From NCBI GenBank assembly GCA_023451855.1, contig JAEXXY010000429.1:1-14238 (forward strand): a stretch of DNA of 14,238 bases, in the 5' to 3' direction. This stretch comes from Actinomycetes bacterium. GTDB taxonomy: Bacteria > Actinomycetota > Actinomycetes > Actinomycetales > Dermatophilaceae. A program made the translations under genes and the position numbers. This document shows, one piece after another, positions 5,475-11,391 of this stretch. Positions within the stretch are counted from its first letter, which is position 1. Each line of letters begins with the position of its first letter. Below the pieces are notes generated by a model that worked only from the letters and a program-made list of their open reading frames with translations, was not told the origin of the DNA and made no database searches.

Positions 5475-6910
5475 GCCGGAGCGCCGGTCGGCACCCGACC
5501 GGCACGAAGTCCGACCTCGAGCACTGGGAGTCCGGCCCGTCGCGCCCCCGCCGCGGCCGCGACCCGTTCGACACCGCCTACGCCCGGGGCATCACCGAGG
5601 AGCTGCCCGAACCCGCCGTGCGCAGCCGGGCCCTGCCCCCGGCCCCCTTCGCCCTGCACGGCGCGGTCATCACGCCCGACGGTGCGTGGTCCAGCGGCTA
5701 CGTCACCGTCGCGGACGGCGTCGTGGCGCGGGTGTCGAAGCGCAAGCCCACCGACGTGCCGGTCCAGGAGACCGATGGCGTCATCCTGCCCGGCCTGCTC
5801 GACCTGCACGGGCACCCCGAGTTCAACGTCTTCGCCGCGTGGGAGCCGCCGAAGCTCTACGCCAACCGCTACGCGTGGCGCCGCTCGACGCCCTACCAGC
5901 AGCTCGTCCGCGACCCCCAGAACGCCCTCCTGACGCAGGTGCCGCCCAAGACGCAGACGCGCTACGCGGAGGTCCGTGCCCTGGTCGGCGGGGTCACCGG
6001 CATCCAGGGCGCGTCCGGCGCGAGCACGTCGGCCTCCGAGCCGCTCGTGCGCAACCTCGACCAGTGGGCCTTCGGGGCGCACCGGGCCCGCTCGATGGTC
6101 GACCTGCCGTCCGGCTCGTTCGGGCTGCCGACCTTCCAGCGCGTCATGGAGCGCATCGCCGCCGGGGACGTCACGGCGTTCTACCTCCACCTGTCCGAGG
6201 GCAGGCGCGGAGATGGCTTGAGCGCCAAGGAGTTCCAGCACTTCCTCGACCTCGGCGGTGCGACACCGGCTACGAACGTCATTCACGGCAGCGCCCTGTC
6301 GGCCGACGACCTGCGCACCCTCGCCGGTGCCGGCTGCCGGCTGGTGTGGTCGCCGCAGTCGAACCTGCGCCTCTACGGCGAGACGACGCTCGCCGGCGAG
6401 GCGCTCGCGGCCGGGATGCCGGTCGCGCTCGGGGCCGACTGGCTGCCGTCCGGCTCGACGAGCCTGCTCGCCGAGATGAAGGTGGCCCGGCGCGAGCTCG
6501 CCCGGCAGGGCCACCCGGTGGCCGCGGCCGACCTCGTCGCGATGGTGACCTCGGTGGCGGCGCGCGTCGCCGGGCTCGACGAACACCTCGGATCGCTGGC
6601 GGAGGGGCGGCCGGCCGACCTCGTCGTGCTCGAGCGGCACCACCCGGACCCCTACGAGAACGTGTGCCTCGCCGACCCGTCGTGGGTCGAGCTCGTCTGC
6701 CTCGGCGGCGACGTCACCTACGCCCGCGCCGACTGGTTCGCGACCCTGTCGGGCGCCGCGCAGGGCACGACGATCGAGGACCTCACGGCGTGGGGCAAGC
6801 CGATGCGCCTCGACACCGGCTTCCAGGGCGGCGCCGACGTGCCGTCGCTCTCGACTGTCCGCAGCCTTCTCACCGATGCCTACCCCGCCGTCGGGCCGAT
6901 CTTCGCCTGA
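5459..6910 (+). CDS. Metal-dependent amidohydrolase family protein (ATZ/TRZ-like)
   Basis: A 483-residue amidohydrolase with the small beta-sandwich domain at both ends and a TIM-barrel core. Visible metal and catalytic residues are His117 and His119 (LDLHGHPEF), His244 with Glu247 (HLSE), His276 (VIHGSAL) and Asp327 (GADWLPSG). This HxH, HxxE, H, D pattern is that of mononuclear deaminases and hydrolases acting on cyclic amidines and related C-N bonds. SPQSNLRLYG at about 301-310 matches the substrate loop of this group. The first 60 or so residues, before FALHGAVITPDG, are basic and Pro-rich, with no signal peptide, so the enzyme is probably cytoplasmic. The substrate is unknown. The coupling to a base-excision-fold protein hints at nucleobase or nucleotide chemistry, but that is inference. 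It ends just before the convergent TerC gene. Confidence 0.88.
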   Translation: MASTVSRSAGRHPTGTKSDLEHWESGPSRPRRGRDPFDTAYARGITEELPEPAVRSRALPPAPFALHGAVITPDGAWSSGYVTVADGVVARVSKRKPTDVPVQETDGVILPGLLDLHGHPEFNVFAAWEPPKLYANRYAWRRSTPYQQLVRDPQNALLTQVPPKTQTRYAEVRALVGGVTGIQGASGASTSASEPLVRNLDQWAFGAHRARSMVDLPSGSFGLPTFQRVMERIAAGDVTAFYLHLSEGRRGDGLSAKEFQHFLDLGGATPATNVIHGSALSADDLRTLAGAGCRLVWSPQSNLRLYGETTLAGEALAAGMPVALGADWLPSGSTSLLAEMKVARRELARQGHPVAAADLVAMVTSVAARVAGLDEHLGSLAEGRPADLVVLERHHPDPYENVCLADPSWVELVCLGGDVTYARADWFATLSGAAQGTTIEDLTAWGKPMRLDTGFQGGADVPSLSTVRSLLTDAYPAVGPIFA

Positions 6911-6935
6911 GCCCGACCCTGGCGAGAGTCGAACG

Positions 6936-6965
6936 CGCCCCGGCTCCGTCGCCGGTGTCGGGGCG
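6936..6965. terminator. Hairpin between convergent genes
   Basis: CGCCCCG (6936-6942) pairs with CGGGGCG (6959-6965) around a 16-nt loop, in the 60-nt gap between the amidohydrolase stop (6910) and the convergent TerC stop (6971). It could serve both strands. There is no T-tract, which is common for actinobacterial terminators. Confidence 0.5.
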
Positions 6966-6970
6966 TCGCG

Positions 6971-8053
6971 TCAGGACGAGACGCTCTCGTCGGCAGACGC
7001 CTCGCTCGCGTCGGCCGACGCCTGCCCGCGACGCCTGGCCACGAGGCTCGTCGCGGTGACGACGGCCAGGATGCCGACGATGACGCCGAGCGAGGCCAGC
7101 GTCGGGATCTCCGGGACCGGCGACCACACGGTGTGCGCCCAGTGCAGCACGAGCTTGACGCCGATGAAGGCGAGGATGAGCGCCAGGCCGTGGCCCAGGT
7201 GCACCAGCGAGGACAGCGCGTTCTCGAGGACGAAGTACAGGGCGCGCAGGCCGAGCAGGGCGAACGCGTTCGTCGCGAAGACGAGGTACGGGTCGCCGGT
7301 GATGCCGTAGACGGCCGGGACCGAGTCGATGGCGAAGACGATGTCGGTGCCGAGGATCGCGATGGCGACGACGGCGAGCGGCGTCAGCATCCGGCGGCTG
7401 TCGCGCCTGACCGACAGGTGCGTGCCGGCGTAGTCCTCGGTGACCGGGTAGAAGCGGCGGATCAACTTGACGCTGCGGAGGTTCGCGACATCGATGCTGT
7501 GGTCGGCGTGGCTGAGGGCATCGCGGCCGACCTTGATCGCGGTGACGAGCAGGATCGCGCCGAAGAGCAGGAAGGTCCACGAGAAGCTCGCGATCATCTG
7601 CGCGCCGAGAGCGATGAAGATGCCGCGCAGCACGAGCGCCCCGGCGACGCCGATGAGCAGCACCCGCTGGCGCAGCTCGCGCGGCACGGCGAAGGCCGAC
7701 AGCAGGATGATGAAGACGAAGAGGTTGTCGACCGACAGCGACTTCTCGACGAGGTAGCCGGTGTAGTACTCGACGCCCTGCTGCGAGCCGTACTGCGACC
7801 ACAGCCACGCGCCGAAGGCGAGCGGGATGGCGATGTAGAACGCCGACCAGCCGACGGCCTCGCGCATGCTCGGGTCGTGGGGTCGCCGGGTGATGACGAA
7901 GTCGATGGCGAACAGGGCCACGATGCCGAGGATCGTGGCGGTCCACAGGGTCGGCGTCCCGATGGACGCGAGAGACGCTGCGGACTCGGCGGCGGGTGCG
8001 GCAGGGGCCGAGAGCGGGGCCGCTGCGGTGAGCGGCACAAGGGTCGTGAGCAC
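6971..8053 (-). CDS. TerC family integral membrane protein (probable Mn2+ handling)
   Basis: A 360-residue polytopic membrane protein of the TerC/Alx family. The N-terminus is Ala/Pro-rich, followed by about eight hydrophobic segments starting near residue 36. The family signature SVDNLFVF is at 107-114 (Asp109), and the second half carries GTDIVFAIDSVPA with its conserved acidic residues, then DPYLVFATNAFALLGLRALYF. TerC proteins are named for tellurite resistance, but many members, like Alx/YkoY, are implicated in manganese efflux or metalation of exported proteins. A Mn2+-class riboswitch directly upstream supports that role here. The GTG at 8053 is chosen because AGGAG lies 6 nt upstream; the in-frame ATG at 8104 would start inside the riboswitch. 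The C-terminal tail after the last membrane segment is Ser/Ala/Asp-rich and repetitive (ASADASEASADES). Confidence 0.93.
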   Translation of the reverse strand: MLTTLVPLTAAAPLSAPAAPAAESAASLASIGTPTLWTATILGIVALFAIDFVITRRPHDPSMREAVGWSAFYIAIPLAFGAWLWSQYGSQQGVEYYTGYLVEKSLSVDNLFVFIILLSAFAVPRELRQRVLLIGVAGALVLRGIFIALGAQMIASFSWTFLLFGAILLVTAIKVGRDALSHADHSIDVANLRSVKLIRRFYPVTEDYAGTHLSVRRDSRRMLTPLAVVAIAILGTDIVFAIDSVPAVYGITGDPYLVFATNAFALLGLRALYFVLENALSSLVHLGHGLALILAFIGVKLVLHWAHTVWSPVPEIPTLASLGVIVGILAVVTATSLVARRRGQASADASEASADESVSS

Positions 8054-8059
8054 GGTGGT

Positions 8060-8094
8060 CTCCTCAGAACGGACGCATGGTGGTTCGTCTGAGG
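8060..8094 (-). promoter_or_regulatory. Alternative hairpin masking the TerC ribosome binding site
   Basis: On the minus strand, CCTCAGA (8094-8088) is perfectly complementary to TCTGAGG (8068-8062), and the latter overlaps the AGGAG Shine-Dalgarno of the TerC gene. The first segment also contains the CCUC that closes the riboswitch. The two pairings exclude each other, which is the layout of a translational switch. Confidence 0.7.
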
Positions 8095-8182
8095 TCTCCT
8101 TCACCGGATGTCACCGGCTCCCGTCCGGGGCGGGCTGGGCCGCCGTACTGACCGGATCGGGACGTGGGAAGTACTCCCCTCG
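8088..8182 (-). promoter_or_regulatory. yybP-ykoY manganese riboswitch
   Basis: Read on the minus strand, the leader has the conserved parts of the yybP-ykoY class in order. First come GAGG and the loop GGGGAGTAC (8179-8171), then GGTCAGTACGG (8153-8143), a GC-rich variable hairpin, GGTGACAT (8115-8108), and AGGAGACCTC (8100-8091). GAGG (8181-8178) can pair with CCTC (8094-8091) as P1, bringing the two conserved loops together. This class binds Mn2+ and commonly controls TerC/Alx and other Mn2+ exporter genes, as here. A covariance-model search would settle it; I recognised it by eye. Confidence 0.82.
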
Positions 8183-8188
8183 AGGTCA

Positions 8189-8217
8189 AGGGTACGGGAC
8201 GTCGCGGCCTGCCCCAA
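8189..8217 (-). promoter_or_regulatory. TerC promoter TTGGGG-N17-TACCCT
   Basis: On the minus strand, TTGGGG (8217-8212) and TACCCT (8194-8189) are 17 nt apart. The expected transcription start, near 8182, falls exactly at the first base of the riboswitch. The promoter lies inside the hairpin that ends the upstream gene. Confidence 0.6.
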
Positions 8218-8243
8218 AACGTCAGGTTCGGCCGCGACGTCCC
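8196..8243 (-). terminator. Strong 14-bp hairpin after the oxidoreductase gene
   Basis: GGGACGTCGCGGCC (8196-8209) and GGCCGCGACGTCCC (8230-8243) are perfect inverted repeats with a 20-nt loop, 33 nt past the stop codon of the minus-strand oxidoreductase. No U-tract follows. The likely role is termination of the isochorismatase-DedA-oxidoreductase transcript before the TerC gene. An operator function is an alternative, since the TerC promoter overlaps it. Confidence 0.7.
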
Positions 8244-8275
8244 GATGTGGGGGACGCGTGGTCAGCGCTCCGTGG

Positions 8276-8968
8276 TCAGGCCCGGTCGCGGTAGCGGACC
8301 GAGGCGTCGGCTGCTTCGCGGACGCCGGCGGCGTCGACCGGCTTGCCGCCGAGGCTCCAGTCGGCGGGGTCCTTCGTGTAGAGCACGGCGTACGCGGCGG
8401 TGTCGCGCTGGGTGCGCCAGCCCTCGGCGAGGGGACCGAGGTCGAGCGCGTCGTAGCCGATCTCGTCGAACAGGCGGGTCACGGTGGCCTTGGCGTCCGC
8501 GTCGTCGCCGGCGATGGCGAGGGCGCTGCGCTCGGGGCTGCCGGACGGTCGGCCGAGCGTCGCGAGGTGCTCGAAGTAGATGTTGTTGAAGCCCTTGACG
8601 ACGTGCGACTCGGGCAGGTGGGCCTGGAGCAGCTCGCTCGTCGTCGTCGACTCGTCGTCCAGCTCGGCGACCTGCCCGTCGCGCTGCGGGTAGTAGTTCA
8701 TGGTGTCGATGACGGTCTTGCCGCGCAGCGCCTCGGCCGGCACGTCGCGGTAGCGCCCGAGCGGGATCGTCACGACGACGACGTCGCCGGCCGCGGCGGC
8801 CTCGGTGGAGGTGGCGGCGCGGGCCCGTGGACCGAGCTGCTCGACGAGGCCGGCGAGCGTCTCGGGCCCGCGGCTGTTGCTCAGGACGACGTCATGGCCT
8901 GCGTCGACGGCCAGCCGCGCGACGGTGCTTCCGATGTGTCCGCTTCCGATGAATCCCCAGGTGGTCAT
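8276..8968 (-). CDS. NADPH-dependent F420 reductase-like NAD(P)-binding oxidoreductase
   Basis: A 230-residue protein of the coenzyme F420-dependent NADP oxidoreductase family. The N-terminal Rossmann motif WGFIGSGHIGSTVA holds GSGHIG at residues 8-13. SNSRGPETL near 30-38 is the loop that reads the 2'-phosphate of NADP. DVVVVTIPLGRYRDVP and TVIDTMNYYPQRDG follow in the usual order. The natural hydride partner may be F420 or another flavin or ketone; sequence alone does not say. The start is uncertain. ATG at 8968 puts the Rossmann motif at the terminus, as in relatives, but has no Shine-Dalgarno. ATG at 8989 adds seven residues but lies in a hairpin loop directly abutting GGAGG. The DedA-like stop is 28 nt upstream of the 8968 start, so translation may depend on the upstream gene. 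Confidence 0.88.
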   Translation of the reverse strand: MTTWGFIGSGHIGSTVARLAVDAGHDVVLSNSRGPETLAGLVEQLGPRARAATSTEAAAAGDVVVVTIPLGRYRDVPAEALRGKTVIDTMNYYPQRDGQVAELDDESTTTSELLQAHLPESHVVKGFNNIYFEHLATLGRPSGSPERSALAIAGDDADAKATVTRLFDEIGYDALDLGPLAEGWRTQRDTAAYAVLYTKDPADWSLGGKPVDAAGVREAADASVRYRDRA

Positions 8969-8979
8969 GCCGGCATCAA

Positions 8980-8996
8980 CCGGAGGCATCCTCCGG
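8980..8996 (-). promoter_or_regulatory. Small hairpin enclosing GGAGG and an AUG
   Basis: On the minus strand CCGGAGG-ATG-CCTCCGG forms a 7-bp stem whose 3-nt loop is an in-frame start codon and whose stem contains GGAGG. It lies directly after the DedA-like stop codon (8999-8997). It may couple translation of the oxidoreductase to the upstream gene by unfolding when ribosomes arrive. Confidence 0.45.
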
Positions 8997-9488
8997 TCAT
9001 TCCCCGGCGCGGCCGACGACGGCGGGCTCTCCGACCGCGCGCTGTCGGCGTCGCACGACGAGCGTCGCCACGACGACCGCGACGAAGGCGCCCAGCCCCG
9101 CGGCGGCCCAGACCGACCCGGCCTCCGCCGCGATCCACGCGTCCACGACGGCCAGCCCGACCGTGGCGTAGAGCGTGGCCCAGATGACCGACCCGACGAC
9201 CGCGGCCGGCACGTACCAGCGCAGCGGCATCCGCATGACGCCGGCGGTGAGGTGGACGGCGGTCTGGAACCCGACCGTGAGGTAGGAGAGCGTCACGGCG
9301 ACGGGGCCGAGCCGGCGCAGCCATGCCTCGGCCCGGGAGGTCAGCTCGCGGTGGGTGCCGCGGTAGCGCCGCCACCCGTTGACCGCCCCGCGCCCCACCC
9401 AGTACGTGCCGTTCGAGCGGACCATCGCGCTCGCGAACAGCGCGAGGAACGCCTGCCAGAAGGGCAGAGCGGCGATGGCGTCGAGCAT
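8997..9488 (-). CDS. Short DedA-like (VTT domain) membrane protein
   Basis: A 163-residue membrane protein with about four hydrophobic segments (roughly 3-22, 62-86, 90-117 and 123-146) and a basic C-terminal tail (VVRRRQR). The middle part fits the DedA/SNARE-associated pattern: a loop with RSNGTYWVGRG, then GFQTAVHLTAGVMRMPLRWY, then VIWATLYATVG. DedA proteins are involved in phospholipid flipping and membrane homeostasis. This one is shorter than the usual 200 or so residues, lacking part of the N-terminal half, so it may be a reduced member. It lies between the isochorismatase-family gene (21 nt upstream) and the oxidoreductase (28 nt downstream), consistent with one transcript, although a possible own -10 sits just upstream. 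There is no Shine-Dalgarno before the ATG at 9488. Confidence 0.7.
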   Translation of the reverse strand: MLDAIAALPFWQAFLALFASAMVRSNGTYWVGRGAVNGWRRYRGTHRELTSRAEAWLRRLGPVAVTLSYLTVGFQTAVHLTAGVMRMPLRWYVPAAVVGSVIWATLYATVGLAVVDAWIAAEAGSVWAAAGLGAFVAVVVATLVVRRRQRAVGEPAVVGRAGE

Positions 9489-9495
9489 GGCGCCA

Positions 9496-9501
9496 ACTCT
9501 A
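9496..9501 (-). promoter_or_regulatory. -10 element TAGAGT, possible leaderless promoter of the DedA-like gene
   Basis: On the minus strand TAGAGT fits TANNNT and ends 7 nt before the ATG at 9488, where no Shine-Dalgarno exists. Transcription would begin at or next to the start codon. The -35 would fall inside the end of the isochorismatase-family gene and is not convincing. Confidence 0.4.
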
Positions 9502-9509
9502 GGTGCGGA

Positions 9510-10139
9510 CTACCCGGCCGAGTCGGCGGCCTCCTGCGGTGCCTCCCTGGCCTCCTGCGCCTCCTGCGCCTCCGGGGTCTCGGCAGGGCCGAAGGTGACG
9601 GACGCGGTGTCGACGACGTCGGCCGTGCGCCCGCGCACGCTCGACCACGGCCAGTACGCGTTGGTGAACCCGACGACGTCCTCCGGGCCGATCGGGTGGC
9701 CCCACTCGCGGAGGTCCTCGGTGGTGTGCGCGTCGCCGACGAGCGTCGCGTCGTACCCGCGGACGACCGCGCCGTGCAGCGTGGACCGGATGCACGCGTC
9801 GGTCTGCGCGCCCGCGACCACGAGCCGGCCGACGCCCCGCTCGGCGAGGACCGACTCGAGGTCGGTGTCCTCGAAGGAGTCGCCGAAGGTCTTATGCACG
9901 ACGGGCTCGCCGTCGGCGACCGCCAGCTCGGAGACGTACTGCCAGTCCTCGGAGTCGCGCGGCATGTTCTCGTCGGAGTGCTGCACCCACACGACGGGCA
10001 CCTGCTCCGAACGGGCGCGCGCGACGAGCGAGGCGATGTTGGCGACGACACCGTCGCGGTTCCAGGCCTGCCCCACGACGCCGTTCTGGACGTCGACGAC
10101 GAGCAGCGCGGTGTTGGGTCGGTCCTCGAGCGTGGTCAT
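9510..10139 (-). CDS. Isochorismatase-family cysteine hydrolase
   Basis: A 209-residue member of the isochorismatase-like hydrolase superfamily. The catalytic triad is complete: Asp16 (LLVVDVQNG), Lys83 (VHKTFGDSFEDT) and Cys116 (GAQTDACIRST), with the cis-peptide region just before the Cys. Members hydrolyse amide or vinyl-ether bonds (nicotinamidase, N-carbamoylsarcosine amidase, isochorismatase). Nothing here fixes the substrate, and no siderophore or NAD genes are adjacent. The last 25 or so residues are a low-complexity Glu/Ala/Gln tail made by short DNA repeats, beyond the usual domain end. ATG at 10139 is chosen because GGAGGAG precedes it by 3 nt and it sits at the domain edge; the frame stays open upstream to 10229. 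It is the first gene of a probable three-gene minus-strand unit. Confidence 0.9.
   Translation of the reverse strand: MTTLEDRPNTALLVVDVQNGVVGQAWNRDGVVANIASLVARARSEQVPVVWVQHSDENMPRDSEDWQYVSELAVADGEPVVHKTFGDSFEDTDLESVLAERGVGRLVVAGAQTDACIRSTLHGAVVRGYDATLVGDAHTTEDLREWGHPIGPEDVVGFTNAYWPWSSVRGRTADVVDTASVTFGPAETPEAQEAQEAREAPQEAADSAG
9529..9574. repeat. Imperfect 9-bp tandem repeat (CCTCCTGCG type)
   Basis: Four to five imperfect copies of CCTCCTGCG encode, on the minus strand, the EAQEAQEAREAP tail of the isochorismatase-family protein. In-frame 9-bp units allow length change by slippage without frameshift. Confidence 0.7.
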
Positions 10140-10212
10140 GGGCTCCTCCGTGCGACGGTGTGACGGCGGCATCGGAAGGCCGGGTGTGGGTGGGCGTTCC
10201 GACGTGACTCCC

Positions 10213-10218
10213 ACGGTA
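10213..10218 (-). promoter_or_regulatory. Possible -10 element TACCGT for the isochorismatase-family gene
   Basis: On the minus strand TACCGT fits TANNNT and would give a leader of about 66 nt before the ATG at 10139. No clear -35 is seen. It is the best candidate in the divergent gap 10140-10400. Confidence 0.35.
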
Positions 10219-10274
10219 GGCCCGCCCACCGACCGCGTGGCGGGACAGCGCCCGGCGGATCATCAGTCGCGGCC

Positions 10275-10370
10275 GTGCCCACCGCGTCGCTCCACCTCGT
10301 CGGGCTCGAGCTGCACGGCCCGAAGAATGGGGTCGACCGGATCCTCAAGGGCGCCCGCCTGCACCACTGA
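10275..10370 (+). CDS. Possible small ORF or gene remnant, 31 residues
   Basis: From GTG at 10275 to TGA at 10370 the plus frame reads MPTASLHLVGLELHGPKNGV and on to an end at GARLHH. Third positions are G or C in 29 of 30 codons, much higher than in the same frame immediately upstream and than in the opposing minus frame. There is no Shine-Dalgarno or clear promoter, and I do not recognise the peptide. It could be a small protein, an upstream leader for the RNA methyltransferase 30 nt downstream, or the remnant of a lost gene. Confidence 0.25.
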   Translation: MPTASLHLVGLELHGPKNGVDRILKGARLHH

Positions 10371-10400
10371 TCGGCCGGGCGGTGGGATGCTGGCCCTGCC

Positions 10401-11270
10401 ATGCCGAACCCCAGCGCCCACCCCAGCGCCCACCCCAGCCACGACCTCGTCATCACCTCGCCGTCCAACCCGCGCCTGAAGTCCCTCCTCGGGCTGCGCC
10501 GCCGGCGGACCCGCGAGGAGACCGGCCGCACCCTCGTCGAGGGCTATGAGGAGATCGGCCTGGCCCTGTCCTCCGGCGTCAGGCCCGCGTCGGTCTACGT
10601 CTGCGAGGAGCTGTTCAGCCCCGCGGGCGTCGCCGGCTCCCAGCACATCGGACACCAGTCCGAGCTGCTCGACCGGCTCCGCGACGACCGGGTCGAGGTC
10701 GTGCGGCTGAGCCGGGCCGCCTTCGAGAAGGTGTCCTACCGCGAGGGCCCCGACGGGCTGCTCGCCGTCGTCGGTGCCCTGGGCCGCCCGCTCTCCGACC
10801 TGCGCGTCGAGGGCCCCGACCACCTGACGCTGCTGTCGCAGGGCGTCGAGAAGCCCGGCAACCTCGGCGCGATGCTGCGCACCGCCGACGCGGCCGGCGT
10901 CGATGCCGTCGTCGCGGCCGACCCGGTCACCGACTGGGGCAACCCCAACGTCGTGCGAGCGAGCAAGGGCACCGTCTTCGCCGTGCCGGTCGCCAGCGCC
11001 CCCACCGCTGACGTCGTCGCCTGGCTGCGCGCCAACGACGTGCGGCTCGTCGTCACGACGCCGGAGACCGACCTGCTGCACACCGACGCCGACTACACCG
11101 GCCGCGTCGCCGTGGGCGTCGGCAGCGAGAAGCACGGGGCCGACCGCGCCCTGCTCGAGGCCGCCGACGTGCGGGTCCGGATCCCGATGCACGGCAAGGC
11201 CAACAGCCTCAACGTGTCGGTCGCGGCCGCCGTCGTGCTCTACGAGGCCGTCCGCCAGCGCACCCGCTGA
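10401..11270 (+). CDS. TrmH/SpoU-type (SPOUT) RNA methyltransferase
   Basis: A 289-residue 2'-O-ribose RNA methyltransferase. The N-terminal substrate-binding domain begins at about residue 17 (ITSPSNPRLKSLLGLRRRR, then RTLVEGYEEI). The SPOUT catalytic domain carries motif 1 VEKPGNLGAMLRTADAAG near 149, the stretch NPNVVRASKGTVFAVPV, motif 2 VGVGSEKHGA near 238, and motif 3 IPMHGKANSLNVSVAAAV near 258, which forms the S-adenosylmethionine-binding knot. Relatives modify rRNA or tRNA, some giving resistance to ribosome antibiotics; the target here is unknown. The ATG at 10401 has no Shine-Dalgarno. GATGCT at 10386-10391, 9 nt upstream, may be a -10 for a nearly leaderless message. The first 16 residues are a Pro/Ser/His repeat outside the domain. 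Confidence 0.92.
   Translation: MPNPSAHPSAHPSHDLVITSPSNPRLKSLLGLRRRRTREETGRTLVEGYEEIGLALSSGVRPASVYVCEELFSPAGVAGSQHIGHQSELLDRLRDDRVEVVRLSRAAFEKVSYREGPDGLLAVVGALGRPLSDLRVEGPDHLTLLSQGVEKPGNLGAMLRTADAAGVDAVVAADPVTDWGNPNVVRASKGTVFAVPVASAPTADVVAWLRANDVRLVVTTPETDLLHTDADYTGRVAVGVGSEKHGADRALLEAADVRVRIPMHGKANSLNVSVAAAVVLYEAVRQRTR
10409..10440 (+). repeat. 12-bp tandem repeat at the methyltransferase N-terminus
   Basis: CCCCAGCGCCCA occurs twice in tandem (10409-10420, 10421-10432) and a third partial copy follows. It encodes a PSAH-type repeat ahead of the conserved domain, so copy changes would not affect catalysis. Confidence 0.8.
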
Positions 11271-11391
11271 CGTCCGGTCTGCGTACGCGTGTGACGGCCG
11301 TGTGAAACCTGCGTTACGGCTGGTCGGGCCCCTACCTGCCGGGGGAGGGGGTGGTCAAGAGCACCCCTTTGGGTGTGTCACGATGTTCTGT

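Noticed and set aside
8054..8104. Upstream ATG start for TerC giving 17 more residues
   Set aside because: It would lie inside the riboswitch and has no suitable ribosome binding site; GTG at 8053 has AGGAG at proper spacing.
10263..10367. Minus-strand small ORF opposite the possible plus-strand small ORF
   Set aside because: Its third-position G/C (27 of 33) is lower than the plus frame and matches what a shadow of plus-strand coding would give; no ribosome binding site.
11330..11385. G-rich and CACCC/GGGTG hairpin-like runs before the VOC gene
   Set aside because: Stems of 4-5 bp only and no match to a riboswitch class I know; not reported as a regulatory element.
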